Source: an uncultured Eubacteriales bacterium
GTDB lineage: Bacteria; Bacillota; Clostridia; Oscillospirales; Acutalibacteraceae
Length of the DNA stretch: 64,000 nt
NCBI GenBank assembly: GCA_934525065.1
Contig: CAKSYX010000007.1
Span: 6,020-70,019, forward strand
Direction: 5' to 3'
Shown here: positions 40,944 to 48,797 of the stretch, one piece after another
Layout: each line of letters opens with the position of its first letter
Position numbering within the stretch: the stretch's first letter is position 1
Notes under the pieces: model-generated
What the model saw: only the letters and a program-made list of their open reading frames with translations
The model's database searches: none
Told to the model about the DNA's origin: nothing
Made by a program: the position numbers and the translations under genes

Positions 40944-41588
40944 ATGCTTCCGATTCTTATCCGTGCGGTCATTGTTTATGTTCTCGTCATTGCCGGAGTC
41001 AGGCTGATGGGCAAAAGGCAGATTGGAGAACTTCAGCCGTCCGAGCTTGTGATAACCTTTCTTCTTTCGGACATCGCTTCAATGCCGCTTCAAAACAGCA
41101 ACACTCCGCTGATTCAATCCGTTGCAACCGTCTTTCTTCTGATTGCGCTCGAGGTAACAACCTCCTGCCTTGCGCTCAAGTTCAGACCGTTCAGAACGCT
41201 CATTCAGGGCCATTCGGTAATGGTAATCAAAAAAGGCGAGCTTCAGCAGAAAAACATGAAAAGAATCCGATACAGCGTTGATGACATCATCGAATCGCTG
41301 CGGCTCAAGGATGTTTTTGATATCAGCGAAGTTGATTACGCCTATGTTGAAACCAACGGTTCGCTCAGTGTACTGCTCAGTGAAGACGGAACCTCTGATT
41401 CCTCTCTTCCCTGCCTTGTTGTAAGCGATGGGAAAATAATTGAACGCGAGTTTGAAGTATGCGGCATGACGAAGGAAAAGCTTGGAAAAATTCTGAGCAA
41501 AAAGGGGCTTGAACTTAAAAATGTTCTGTTAATGACCTACGCCGAAGACGGAAAAACCAACATTGTTTTGAAGAAGGAGGCAGACTGA
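40944..41588 (+). CDS. DUF421 (YetF-like) membrane protein
   Basis: 214 residues from ATG 40944 (GAGGTG upstream). Three N-terminal helices with VRLMGKRQIGELQPSELVITFLLSDIAS, the DUF421 signature, then a soluble alpha/beta domain with IIESLRLKDVFDISEVDYAYVETNGSLSVL. Homologues in spore formers (YetF, YdfR, YrbG) affect germination or stress. The stop codon is directly followed by the next ATG, so translation is coupled to DUF4363. Confidence 0.92.
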   Translation: MLPILIRAVIVYVLVIAGVRLMGKRQIGELQPSELVITFLLSDIASMPLQNSNTPLIQSVATVFLLIALEVTTSCLALKFRPFRTLIQGHSVMVIKKGELQQKNMKRIRYSVDDIIESLRLKDVFDISEVDYAYVETNGSLSVLLSEDGTSDSSLPCLVVSDGKIIEREFEVCGMTKEKLGKILSKKGLELKNVLLMTYAEDGKTNIVLKKEAD

Positions 41589-41969
41589 ATGAAGCGCTTT
41601 GCTCTCTCTTTTGTTCTCCTGCTGCTGTGCTTTGCTGTTGCGCTTTTCGGCTGTTTCAAGCTGAAAAACGGCTGCAGTCGCCTGACCGATATCCTTGAAA
41701 AAGCAGGAACCTCAATCAGGCAGTCTGACACAAAGGCCGCAATGGCACAACTCAGTGAAGCCGATGAGCTTTGGAAAAAAGAGAAGAAGAGCTTTGAAGT
41801 TTTCCTTGATCATGAAAAGCTTCAAAATCTTGAAACGGCAATTCCCTCTCTAAAAAACCTGCTCGCCTTCGGAAACACGGAAGCCGCATTTGAAAAAATC
41901 CGGGAATGCATCGCCGTTTTGAACAATATTTCATCCGAACAAAAAATATGTGTTGAAAATATATTGTAA
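41589..41969 (+). CDS. DUF4363 family protein
   Basis: 126 residues with AAGGAGG in the end of the previous gene. One N-terminal hydrophobic segment (about 5-24) then a helical domain with SDTKAAMAQLSEADELWKKEK and a Leu-rich second half. The DUF421-DUF4363 pair is conserved in clostridia. Function unknown; probably a periplasm-side partner of the DUF421 protein. Confidence 0.85.
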   Translation: MKRFALSFVLLLLCFAVALFGCFKLKNGCSRLTDILEKAGTSIRQSDTKAAMAQLSEADELWKKEKKSFEVFLDHEKLQNLETAIPSLKNLLAFGNTEAAFEKIRECIAVLNNISSEQKICVENIL

Positions 41970-42023
41970 TCGGCAAAGAAATCTGATAATATTATGCTGT
42001 ATAAGGAAAGTGAGGTGTAAAAA

Positions 42024-42455
42024 ATGGACAATATGCTCATTATGTGGATAGTCCTTGCGATAGTTTTCGCTGTGATTGAGGCCGCAACAGCTCAAATAGT
42101 TACACTCTGGTTCGCCGTTGGCTCTGCAGGTGCGATCATTGCAAACGTTCTCGGAGCATCGTCAACGGTTCAGCTGGTCGTTTTTGTTGTTCTTTCGCTG
42201 CTGACGCTTGCACTCGCGCGTCCTTACTTCAAAAAGTTCATCAAGACGAAGGTACAGCCTACAAACTCCGATATGTGCATCGGGCAGGAAGCGGTTGTGA
42301 CCGAGGAGATCAACAATCTGCTGGGGAAAGGGCAGGCAAAAATCAGAGGTGTTATATGGACGGCAAGAAGCGCAGACGAAAGCGTGATTCCAAAGGATTC
42401 AATCGTGATTATTAAAGCGATCGAAGGTGTCAAGCTCATTGTTGAAAAGAAATAA
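42024..42455 (+). CDS. NfeD-like membrane protein
   Basis: 143 residues, GAGGTG before the ATG. Two to three helices in the first 70 residues (VIEAATAQIVTLWFAVGSAGA is typical), then an OB-fold (GQEAVVTEEINNLLGKGQAKIRGVIWTARS). Short NfeD proteins partner with SPFH proteins in membrane microdomains; the SPFH gene begins 41 bp downstream. Confidence 0.92.
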   Translation: MDNMLIMWIVLAIVFAVIEAATAQIVTLWFAVGSAGAIIANVLGASSTVQLVVFVVLSLLTLALARPYFKKFIKTKVQPTNSDMCIGQEAVVTEEINNLLGKGQAKIRGVIWTARSADESVIPKDSIVIIKAIEGVKLIVEKK

Positions 42456-42496
42456 GCAGCCAGCAAAAATATTACTTTTAATCAGGAGGAAAAAAC

Positions 42497-43423
42497 ATGG
42501 AAGGCTTAATTTATGTAATTATCGCACTCGTTCTCTTTATTCTGGTGGTAATTGCCGTCAACATCAAAATCGTTCCGCAGTCAAAGGCATATGTTATTGA
42601 AAGACTCGGCACATATCAGGCAACATGGCAGACAGGTCTGCACGTCAAAATCCCGATTTTTGAGCGCGTTGCAAAAGCCGTCTCACTAAAAGAGCAGATT
42701 GTTGACTTCAAGCCGCAGCCGGTTATCACAAAGGATAACGTAACGATGCAGATTGACACGGTCGTCTTTTTCCAAATCACCGACCCGAAGCTTTATACCT
42801 ACGGCGTTGAGCATCCGCTCTCCGCAATCGAAAACCTCACGGCAACAACGCTTCGTAACATAATCGGTGAGCTTGAGCTTGACCATACTCTCACCTCACG
42901 CGACACTATTAACGCGAAAATCAGAGGTATCCTTGACGAGGCAACAGACCCTTGGGGAATCAAGGTCAACCGTGTTGAGCTCAAAAACATCCTTCCTCCG
43001 CGTGAAATTCAGGACGCGATGGAAAAGCAGATGAAGGCAGAGCGTGAACGCCGTGAAGCGATTCTTCGCGCAGAGGGCGACAAGGAAAGCAAGATTCTTG
43101 TTGCACAGGGTCAAAAGGAAGCAAAAATTCTTGCCGCTCAGGCAGACAAGGAAGCCGCCATTCTCCATGCAGACGCGGTTCGCGAACAGAAGATTCGTGA
43201 GGCCGAAGGCGAAGCACAGGCAATTATTGCAATTCAGAAGGCAGAGGCTCAGGGTATTGAGCTTATCAATGCCGCAAAGCCCTGCAAAGAAGTTATTGCC
43301 CTGCGCTCTCTTGAATCCTTGCAGAAGGTTGCCGACGGTCAGGCAACGAAGATCATTATTCCTTCGGAGATTCAGTCGATTGCCGGTCTCGCCGCAGGCG
43401 TTACCGAGCTTGTTAAAGAATAA
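42497..43423 (+). CDS. SPFH/band 7 (stomatin-like, QmcA/YbbK) protein
   Basis: 308 residues, AGGAGG before the ATG. N-terminal membrane hairpin or helix (2-22), band 7 domain (IVPQSKAYVIERLGTYQATW to NILPPREIQDAM), then a long Ala/Glu/Lys coiled coil (about 180-260) and a hydrophobic C-terminal segment. These proteins oligomerise into cages or flotillin-like platforms. Pairing with NfeD is conserved. A perfect terminator follows. Confidence 0.94.
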   Translation: MEGLIYVIIALVLFILVVIAVNIKIVPQSKAYVIERLGTYQATWQTGLHVKIPIFERVAKAVSLKEQIVDFKPQPVITKDNVTMQIDTVVFFQITDPKLYTYGVEHPLSAIENLTATTLRNIIGELELDHTLTSRDTINAKIRGILDEATDPWGIKVNRVELKNILPPREIQDAMEKQMKAERERREAILRAEGDKESKILVAQGQKEAKILAAQADKEAAILHADAVREQKIREAEGEAQAIIAIQKAEAQGIELINAAKPCKEVIALRSLESLQKVADGQATKIIIPSEIQSIAGLAAGVTELVKE

Positions 43424-43473
43424 CACTTCTGTTTTGCGGCAAAAGCCGCAAAACCTTGATACCTCTTTCAAAA

Positions 43474-43515
43474 CATCAGAGGAGACTGCAAAATGCAGTC
43501 TCCTCTGATGTTTTT
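43474..43515 (+). terminator. Perfect terminator of the DUF421-SPFH cluster
   Basis: A 17-bp perfect stem (CATCAGAGGAGACTGCA with 43494-43510), 3-base loop, then TTTTT. Confidence 0.95.
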
Positions 43516-43542
43516 CGTGAAGTATTCCTGTTTTTATTCTCC

Positions 43543-43571
43543 TTGATTTTTGTCTGTCATAATGGTATAAT
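43543..43571 (+). promoter_or_regulatory. rpe promoter
   Basis: TTGATT (43543-43548) and TATAAT (43566-43571) with a 17-bp spacer. Confidence 0.7.
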
Positions 43572-43606
43572 GCGAACACAAAGTTTTAAACTGAGAGGTA
43601 TCGGTT

Positions 43607-44269
43607 ATGATTATAATATCACCGTCAATTTTATCCTGCGACTATTCAAAAATGGGAGAAGAATTTGAAAGAATGAAACAATGCGGCGCAGACTGGCTGC
43701 ACATTGACGTCATGGACGGTCACTTTGTTCCGAACATCACACTCGGCGCGCCAATCGTCAAATGCATGAGGAAGTGCAGTGACCTTGTTTTTGACGTGCA
43801 TCTCATGATAAGCGACCCGAAAAAGTATATTCCCGACTTCGTGAACGCAGGCGCGGATATAATCACCTTCCACATTGAATCCGACTCACCTGTTGAGGAG
43901 ACGATCGACCTCATCCGTTCTCTGGGCTGCAAGGCTGCGCTTTCGGTCAAGCCCGGAACGCCGGTCGAAGAGGTTTTCCCCTATCTTGACAAGCTTTCAA
44001 TGGTACTTGTTATGACGGTTGAACCCGGTTTCGGCGGTCAGAGCTTTATGGAAAACATGATGCCGAAGGTCAAGGCTCTGCGCGAAGAAATCAATCGCAG
44101 AGGGCTTGAAACCGACATTCAGGTTGACGGCGGAATCAGCGAAAAGAACGCCGCACTTGCCGGAGAAAACGGAGCGAACGTTCTTGTTGCCGGCAGTGCG
44201 ATTTTTGGCTCCGCTGACCCGAAGGAAACAATTAAAAACTTAAAGCTTCTTGCCGGAAAGCAAGGCTAA
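43607..44269 (+). CDS. rpe: Ribulose-phosphate 3-epimerase
   Basis: 220 residues, GAGAGGT before the ATG. TIM barrel with SPSILSCDYSKMGEE, the metal/catalytic LHIDVMDGHFVPNITLG, VHLMISDP, VEPGFGGQSFMENMMPKV and QVDGGI. Interconverts ribulose-5-P and xylulose-5-P in the pentose phosphate pathway. Its last 30 bp overlap the 3' end of the convergent mecA-like gene. Confidence 0.97.
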   Translation: MIIISPSILSCDYSKMGEEFERMKQCGADWLHIDVMDGHFVPNITLGAPIVKCMRKCSDLVFDVHLMISDPKKYIPDFVNAGADIITFHIESDSPVEETIDLIRSLGCKAALSVKPGTPVEEVFPYLDKLSMVLVMTVEPGFGGQSFMENMMPKVKALREEINRRGLETDIQVDGGISEKNAALAGENGANVLVAGSAIFGSADPKETIKNLKLLAGKQG

Positions 44270-44785
44270 GGAATTATTTTCGGCAAGGCAGACCGAGTGT
44301 TCAAGCGCGACCGCAAGCTCCATTTGAGATGCAGTACATTTTGAAAGGTATTCGCAAAAAAGAGCCGACAGCCTTTCAGGACACTCCGCAACAAAAAGCA
44401 GATACCCGCCCTCATTTTGATAGAGAGCCGCGCTCGGCAGGCTTTTGCAGGCTTTTTTTGCCGCACGGGAGCAGTCAATGAGGTCACTGATGTTTTTGCA
44501 AGCAAAAAGTGCGGCTTCGTTTTTGGGTTCCTTCGCCTTTTGAGTCTCCTTAAAAAACATCAGACAGCCGCCGAAGGAATCCGGCATCACCTCAACCTCC
44601 AGTGCACTGCACTCCGAGGCGAAAAGGCCGGTTTCACTGCGAATCTTTTCAAGTATTCTTCTGACGAGCTTTCTGGTTTGAGGGTTGGAATAATCAAGCT
44701 GTTCATAAGTGATCTCGCTTTTTGAAAGGTCATCCTTTGAAAGCTCAACCATAATGCTTTTTTTGTCCGTTATGTCGATACGCAT
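44240..44785 (-). CDS. MecA-like adaptor protein
   Basis: 181 residues from ATG 44785 (AAAGGAG eight bases upstream; the frame upstream lacks a site). N-terminal domain with ITDKKSIMVELSKDDLSKSEITYEQLDY matches MecA/YpbH substrate-recognition domains, and VEVMPDSFGGCLMFFKE marks the start of the C-terminal ClpC-binding half. In Bacillus MecA targets ComK and others to ClpCP. Overlaps rpe by 30 bp tail to tail. Confidence 0.8.
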   Translation of the reverse strand: MRIDITDKKSIMVELSKDDLSKSEITYEQLDYSNPQTRKLVRRILEKIRSETGLFASECSALEVEVMPDSFGGCLMFFKETQKAKEPKNEAALFACKNISDLIDCSRAAKKACKSLPSAALYQNEGGYLLFVAECPERLSALFCEYLSKCTASQMELAVALEHSVCLAENNSLALLSGKKL

Positions 44786-44941
44786 TTTAACTTCTCCTTT
44801 ATGTATCGTCTTTCTCAACCTAAATGATACTACCGCTTTCATTACTAATCAATGAACAAATTATGGCAGCAGCCGTACGTTACCGGACGGTTTTTTCCGT
44901 GAAAGCCTTTTACGGATATGCCATAAGTACGAGGTCTTTCA

Positions 44942-46162
44942 ATGAAATTCAAAAATCCGTTTCAAAAAAAGAAGGAGCCGTTTCCGAAGGACGCGAAGCC
45001 CCGAGTCAAAAACAGCTATTACACCTTTTCAAAGGAATACCCCGCCTCAAAAATCATTAAAGCAAAGCACGTCAAGCGCAAAAAAGAGCGCGTTGCCTCT
45101 GCGCTTAGGATCATGCTTGCAGTTTTTTGTTTTATTCTGATTACTGCGGTTTCATATTTTGCCGTGAGCTTGGGACTGAATTTTTCAAACAAGCCGACCG
45201 AGCCGAGCGAAAAGCTCACGTCTCAGTCGAGTGAAGAGAGCGGGACTCTCCTTGAAAACAGCGGCTTTCGGGCACTTTATTTGCCTGAGGACTTTCTCGG
45301 AAACAAAAGGGAGCTTTCGTCCTTTATCCGCAAAATCAGGCGTAAAGACTGCAACAGCGTTGTTATTGACTTTAAAAACGAAAACGGAAAAACTCTCTTT
45401 TCTTCGCATAACAAAACGGCAATTTTCGGAAAATGCGCCATCTATGACAACGAAACGGTCAGGAATGCACTTGAACAGTTTGAAAGCAGCGGCATAAACG
45501 TCATTGCGCGCTTCTTCTGCTTCAAGGATGAAACGGCAAGCGCAACCGAACCGGATTTTGCTGTTAAATATAAGGACACAGACGTTCTTTGGCTCGATGA
45601 GCTTGCCGAAGGCACAGGCAAATCATGGCTCAACCCCTATTCAGACGGTGCTGTGAGCTATTTGCTGAGCCTGCTTGAAGAAACTGTTTCGTTTGGTATA
45701 AAGGGGGTTATTCTTGAATCGGTATGCTACCCGGATGCCGAGGACATTTCAACAGCCGGCTTTCCCGGCGAAAAGAGCGGTAGCCAAAGGAACAGCACGC
45801 TGCTGAGCTTTATTGAAAAGGCAAAAGCCGTTCTTCCCTCCGGTTGCTTTGTGCTGACGGAAGAAAGCTGCGCCGATGCATTAAACGGCAGCGAAACGCT
45901 CTATTCGGGAACACTCAACAAAAGCGCCGCCAGCGGACTTTGCGCTGACACGGCAACGCTTCCGGAAGGCTATGTTATTGACAAAAAGAGCCACTATTCC
46001 TCGCTTATCACTCTCCTTTCGGGAATCAGTCAAAAGCAAAATCAAGGTGATGTGCTTGTTCCGATTATATGCTATAAAGATTACACGCGCAGATATGTTC
46101 GCACGCTTGAGGACTCAGGCTTTGGCAGCTACATCATTTTTGACGAAAGCGGCAAATATTGA
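44942..46162 (+). CDS. Membrane-anchored DUF4015 (glycoside-hydrolase-like) protein
   Basis: 406 residues with GAGG before the ATG. A basic N-terminus (1-52) leads to one transmembrane helix (about 56-78), a Ser/Thr/Glu linker, then a TIM-barrel-like domain: FRALYLPEDFLG, CNSVVIDFKNENGKTLFSS, VIARFFCFKDE, WLNPYSDGAVSYLLSLLEE and GVILESVCYP. This matches the DUF4015 putative glycoside hydrolase family, but the strand-4/5 acidic residues are partly changed. Probable cell-wall role. Confidence 0.82.
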   Translation: MKFKNPFQKKKEPFPKDAKPRVKNSYYTFSKEYPASKIIKAKHVKRKKERVASALRIMLAVFCFILITAVSYFAVSLGLNFSNKPTEPSEKLTSQSSEESGTLLENSGFRALYLPEDFLGNKRELSSFIRKIRRKDCNSVVIDFKNENGKTLFSSHNKTAIFGKCAIYDNETVRNALEQFESSGINVIARFFCFKDETASATEPDFAVKYKDTDVLWLDELAEGTGKSWLNPYSDGAVSYLLSLLEETVSFGIKGVILESVCYPDAEDISTAGFPGEKSGSQRNSTLLSFIEKAKAVLPSGCFVLTEESCADALNGSETLYSGTLNKSAASGLCADTATLPEGYVIDKKSHYSSLITLLSGISQKQNQGDVLVPIICYKDYTRRYVRTLEDSGFGSYIIFDESGKY

Positions 46163-46182
46163 GTTTTGTATTACAGAAAAAC

Positions 46183-46212
46183 TTGACTTTTAAAGCTCTT
46201 TGTGTGTATAAT
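46183..46212 (+). promoter_or_regulatory. tRNA-Leu promoter
   Basis: TTGACT (46183-46188) and TATAAT (46207-46212), 18-bp spacer, 11 bp before the tRNA. Confidence 0.85.
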
Positions 46213-46223
46213 ATCGTGGTGTT

Positions 46224-46310
46224 GCCGGTGTGGCGGAATTGGCAGACGCAAGGGACTTAAAATCCCTCGGTGGCAACACCGTACCGGTTCGAGCCCGGTC
46301 ACCGGCACCA
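46224..46310 (+). tRNA. tRNA-Leu (UAA anticodon)
   Basis: Acceptor GCCGGTG pairs with CACCGGC; D-arm GGCGGAATTGGC; anticodon stem GGGA/TCCC with loop CTTAAAA, giving anticodon TAA; long class II variable arm CGGTGGCAACACCG; T-arm ACCGGTTCGAGCCCGGT; CCA is encoded. Confidence 0.98.
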
Positions 46311-46347
46311 AAAATAAAAGCTGCATTTTATGCGGCTTTTATTTTTT
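46311..46347 (+). terminator. Terminator of tRNA-Leu
   Basis: AATAAAAGCTGCA pairs with TGCGGCTTTTATT (one mismatch), ending in TTTTTT. Confidence 0.85.
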
Positions 46348-46439
46348 ACCGCTCAACTACATATGTCGCTGAAACTTGAATTCTGAACGAATTTATGCTA
46401 TAATACTGTGGTAACAATAGCTTGATTTTGAGGGAGGTA

Positions 46440-47987
46440 ATGTCAATTAAAAAACTATACAGAAGAATTATGAAAACCGCCGTGCCGGAAAAGGTTCGGG
46501 AATCTGCCGCCTCCGTTTTGCCGATCGTTTTGAGTGTTTGTCTGCTTTGTTTGAGCGTTCTTCCGATGAAGCCCGACCTGCTTTTGAGCTTTCTTCTCGG
46601 TGCGCTCATGCTCATTTTCGGCATGGGACTTTTTTCTCTTGGGGCAGAAATGTCGATGACAAGAATCGGCAGCAAAATCGGCAAGGCGCTGACACGAAGC
46701 AAAAACCTTCCTCTCATTCTCGTTGTCAGTTTTGTTCTTGGCTTTGCGATTACAATTTCAGAACCCGACCTTCAGGTTCTTGCAACAACCGTTCCGCACA
46801 TCAACAGCACGGTTTTGCTCATTACAGTCGGCTGCGGCGTTGGGCTCTTCATGTCGGTCTGTATGCTCAGAATGCTCACGGGTACCAATCTCAAAAAGCT
46901 GCTTTTGGTCTGCTATCTCGCCCTGTTTGCTCTCGCGGCGTTTTCAGACAAGAATTTTTTGAGCATCGCCTTTGATTCCGGCGGAGTTACGACAGGCCCG
47001 ATGACCGTTCCGTTTATTCTTTCCTTCGGCCTCGGCGTTTCCTTTGTCCGTTCCGACAGTAAGTCGGAAGCCGACAGCTTTGGCCTTGTTGCGCTCTGCT
47101 CAATCGGCCCGGTGCTTGCGGTACTGCTTCTTGGCTTCTTTTATCCTTCCGGAGAAGGTGCTTCACAAATAGTCACATCTTCGTTTTCAACAACTTCTCA
47201 GATAGGCACGGCGTTTGCAAAATCCGCCCCCGCATATATGAAGGAAACTGCGTTGGCCCTTTTACCGATTGTTATAATTTTTTCGTTTTTCCAGTTTGTT
47301 TCACTCAGACTTGAAAAACGAAGCCTTTTGAAAATACTCATAGGCATAGCTTATACATATGTCGGCCTTGTTCTGTTCCTGACCGGGGTCAATGTCGGAT
47401 TTTCTCCGCTCGGAGCCGAGCTTGGTGCGATGCTTGCCGAAAAAGGCAGCGCGGCCGCTTTCATTGCGGTTTCCGCTGTGCTTGGCTGGTTCATCATTTC
47501 GGCTGAGCCTGCCGTCAGTGTCCTTGAGGTGCAAATTGAAGAGGTCAGCGCAGGTGCAATTTCCGGCAAAACGATCAAGCTCAGTCTTTCGGTCGCTGTC
47601 GCGCTTGCAATGGGTCTTTCGGCACTCCGCGTGCTCACAGGCATCTCACTTCTCTGGTTCCTCATTCCCGGCTACGCGGCCGCACTCGCCCTCTCGGTTT
47701 TTGTTCCCGATATTTACACAGCAATCGCTTTCGACTCCGGCGGGGTTGCTTCCGGCCCAATGACAGCAGCCTTTATGCTTCAATTCATGATGGGCGCCAG
47801 TTCCTCTCTCGGCGGAAACGTTTTGACCGATGCTTTCGGTTCGGTTGCGCTTGTTGCAATGATGCCGCTCATTTCAATTCAAACAGTCGGTCTTATCAGC
47901 GAACGCAAAGCTTTGCGCAGCGAAAAGAGCGCCGAAAGCTACGGCGACTACGATATTATTGAGCTTTGGGAGGTTGAGGACATATGA
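46440..47987 (+). CDS. DUF1538 family membrane protein (two-repeat transporter-like)
   Basis: 515 residues from ATG 46440. GGGAGG sits only two bases before this ATG, so an alternative start (TTG upstream or ATG 46470) is possible. Two homologous halves of about 230 residues each, each with six or so helices, a TISEPDLQVLA / ISAEPAVSVLE element and the repeated motif AFDSGGVTTGPMT / AFDSGGVASGPMT. The inverted or tandem repeat architecture is that of a transporter. It overlaps by ATGA with a double-PII gene, suggesting PII-type regulation of transport, as AmtB is controlled by GlnK. Confidence 0.88.
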   Translation: MSIKKLYRRIMKTAVPEKVRESAASVLPIVLSVCLLCLSVLPMKPDLLLSFLLGALMLIFGMGLFSLGAEMSMTRIGSKIGKALTRSKNLPLILVVSFVLGFAITISEPDLQVLATTVPHINSTVLLITVGCGVGLFMSVCMLRMLTGTNLKKLLLVCYLALFALAAFSDKNFLSIAFDSGGVTTGPMTVPFILSFGLGVSFVRSDSKSEADSFGLVALCSIGPVLAVLLLGFFYPSGEGASQIVTSSFSTTSQIGTAFAKSAPAYMKETALALLPIVIIFSFFQFVSLRLEKRSLLKILIGIAYTYVGLVLFLTGVNVGFSPLGAELGAMLAEKGSAAAFIAVSAVLGWFIISAEPAVSVLEVQIEEVSAGAISGKTIKLSLSVAVALAMGLSALRVLTGISLLWFLIPGYAAALALSVFVPDIYTAIAFDSGGVASGPMTAAFMLQFMMGASSSLGGNVLTDAFGSVALVAMMPLISIQTVGLISERKALRSEKSAESYGDYDIIELWEVEDI

Positions 47988-48649
47988 ATTTTGTGATTTC
48001 CATTATCGCTCCGGATGCGCTTGAAGCTCTTACAGACATTATGGATGGGCTTGGCCTGCCGTTGACCGTTGCAATGCGCGCCAAGGGAACCGCCGTAAAA
48101 AGCATGTTGGAGCTTCTCGGAATTGAGTCCAACGAAAGGCGCACGGTAGTTACCGTTGCAAGCGCAGAAAAAACAACCGAGCTTATTTCTGCTGCCAAAA
48201 GGAAGCTTCACATAGGTGTTCCGGGTCACGGAATAATTGTTTCCGTTCCAATCAAAAGTGTCGGAGGAGGTAAAACATTGGCTTATTTGAACGGTGAAAA
48301 CCAATTTACAAAGCACACACCCGAATTAAACAGTGAATACGAGCTTATCACAATAATTGCAAACGAAGGACACACAGATTCTGTTATGAATGCCGCAAGA
48401 GCGGCCGGAGCAAGGGGCGGAACAGTCCTCCACGGAAAAGGCACCGGCGCAAAGGGCACACCACGATTCTATAATATTTCGATAGCAAACGAAAAAGAGG
48501 TTATTCTCATTGTTTCATCGAAGGAACAGAAGGCTGAAATCATGTGTTCCATCCTTCAAAAGGCCGGACCGGACACAGATGCCGGTGCAATTGTTTTTTC
48601 GCTCCCGGTTTCACAGGTTGCAGGCTTTGGATTTTTTGAGGAAAACTGA
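47984..48649 (+). CDS. Double PII-like signalling protein
   Basis: 221 residues, GGGAGG before the ATG. Two ferredoxin-like PII modules in tandem (about 1-105 and 115-221); the second has ELITIIANEGHTDSVMNAARAAGARGGTVLHGKG, GTPRFYNI and EKEVILIVSSKE. This resembles GlnB with the loop GTGAKGTPRF in place of a standard T-loop. The first module is more diverged. The coupling to the DUF1538 gene implies a dedicated regulator. Effector unknown. Confidence 0.88.
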   Translation: MNFVISIIAPDALEALTDIMDGLGLPLTVAMRAKGTAVKSMLELLGIESNERRTVVTVASAEKTTELISAAKRKLHIGVPGHGIIVSVPIKSVGGGKTLAYLNGENQFTKHTPELNSEYELITIIANEGHTDSVMNAARAAGARGGTVLHGKGTGAKGTPRFYNISIANEKEVILIVSSKEQKAEIMCSILQKAGPDTDAGAIVFSLPVSQVAGFGFFEEN

Positions 48650-48660
48650 GGTCAAATTTA

Positions 48661-48689
48661 AAGCGCGGGTGCTAATTCCGCGCTTTTTT
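48661..48689 (+). terminator. Terminator of the DUF1538-PII operon
   Basis: AAGCGCGG (48661-48668) pairs with CCGCGCTT (48678-48685), followed by TTTTG. Confidence 0.88.
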
Positions 48690-48695
48690 GATCGG

Positions 48696-48746
48696 GTATA
48701 AAAAACACCTCCTGCGGCAGCTATATGCTCTGCCAATGGAGGTGCT
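48696..48746 (-). terminator. Terminator of the SGNH/Ig-repeat gene
   Basis: On the minus strand AGCACCTCC pairs with GGAGGTGTT (48704-48746, central loop with a secondary hairpin), followed by TTTTTATAC. Confidence 0.85.
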
Positions 48747-48797
48747 TTTTTATTGTATGCTTTTCAATTGCAGCCCACGGACTTCAGTTGGCTGTCG

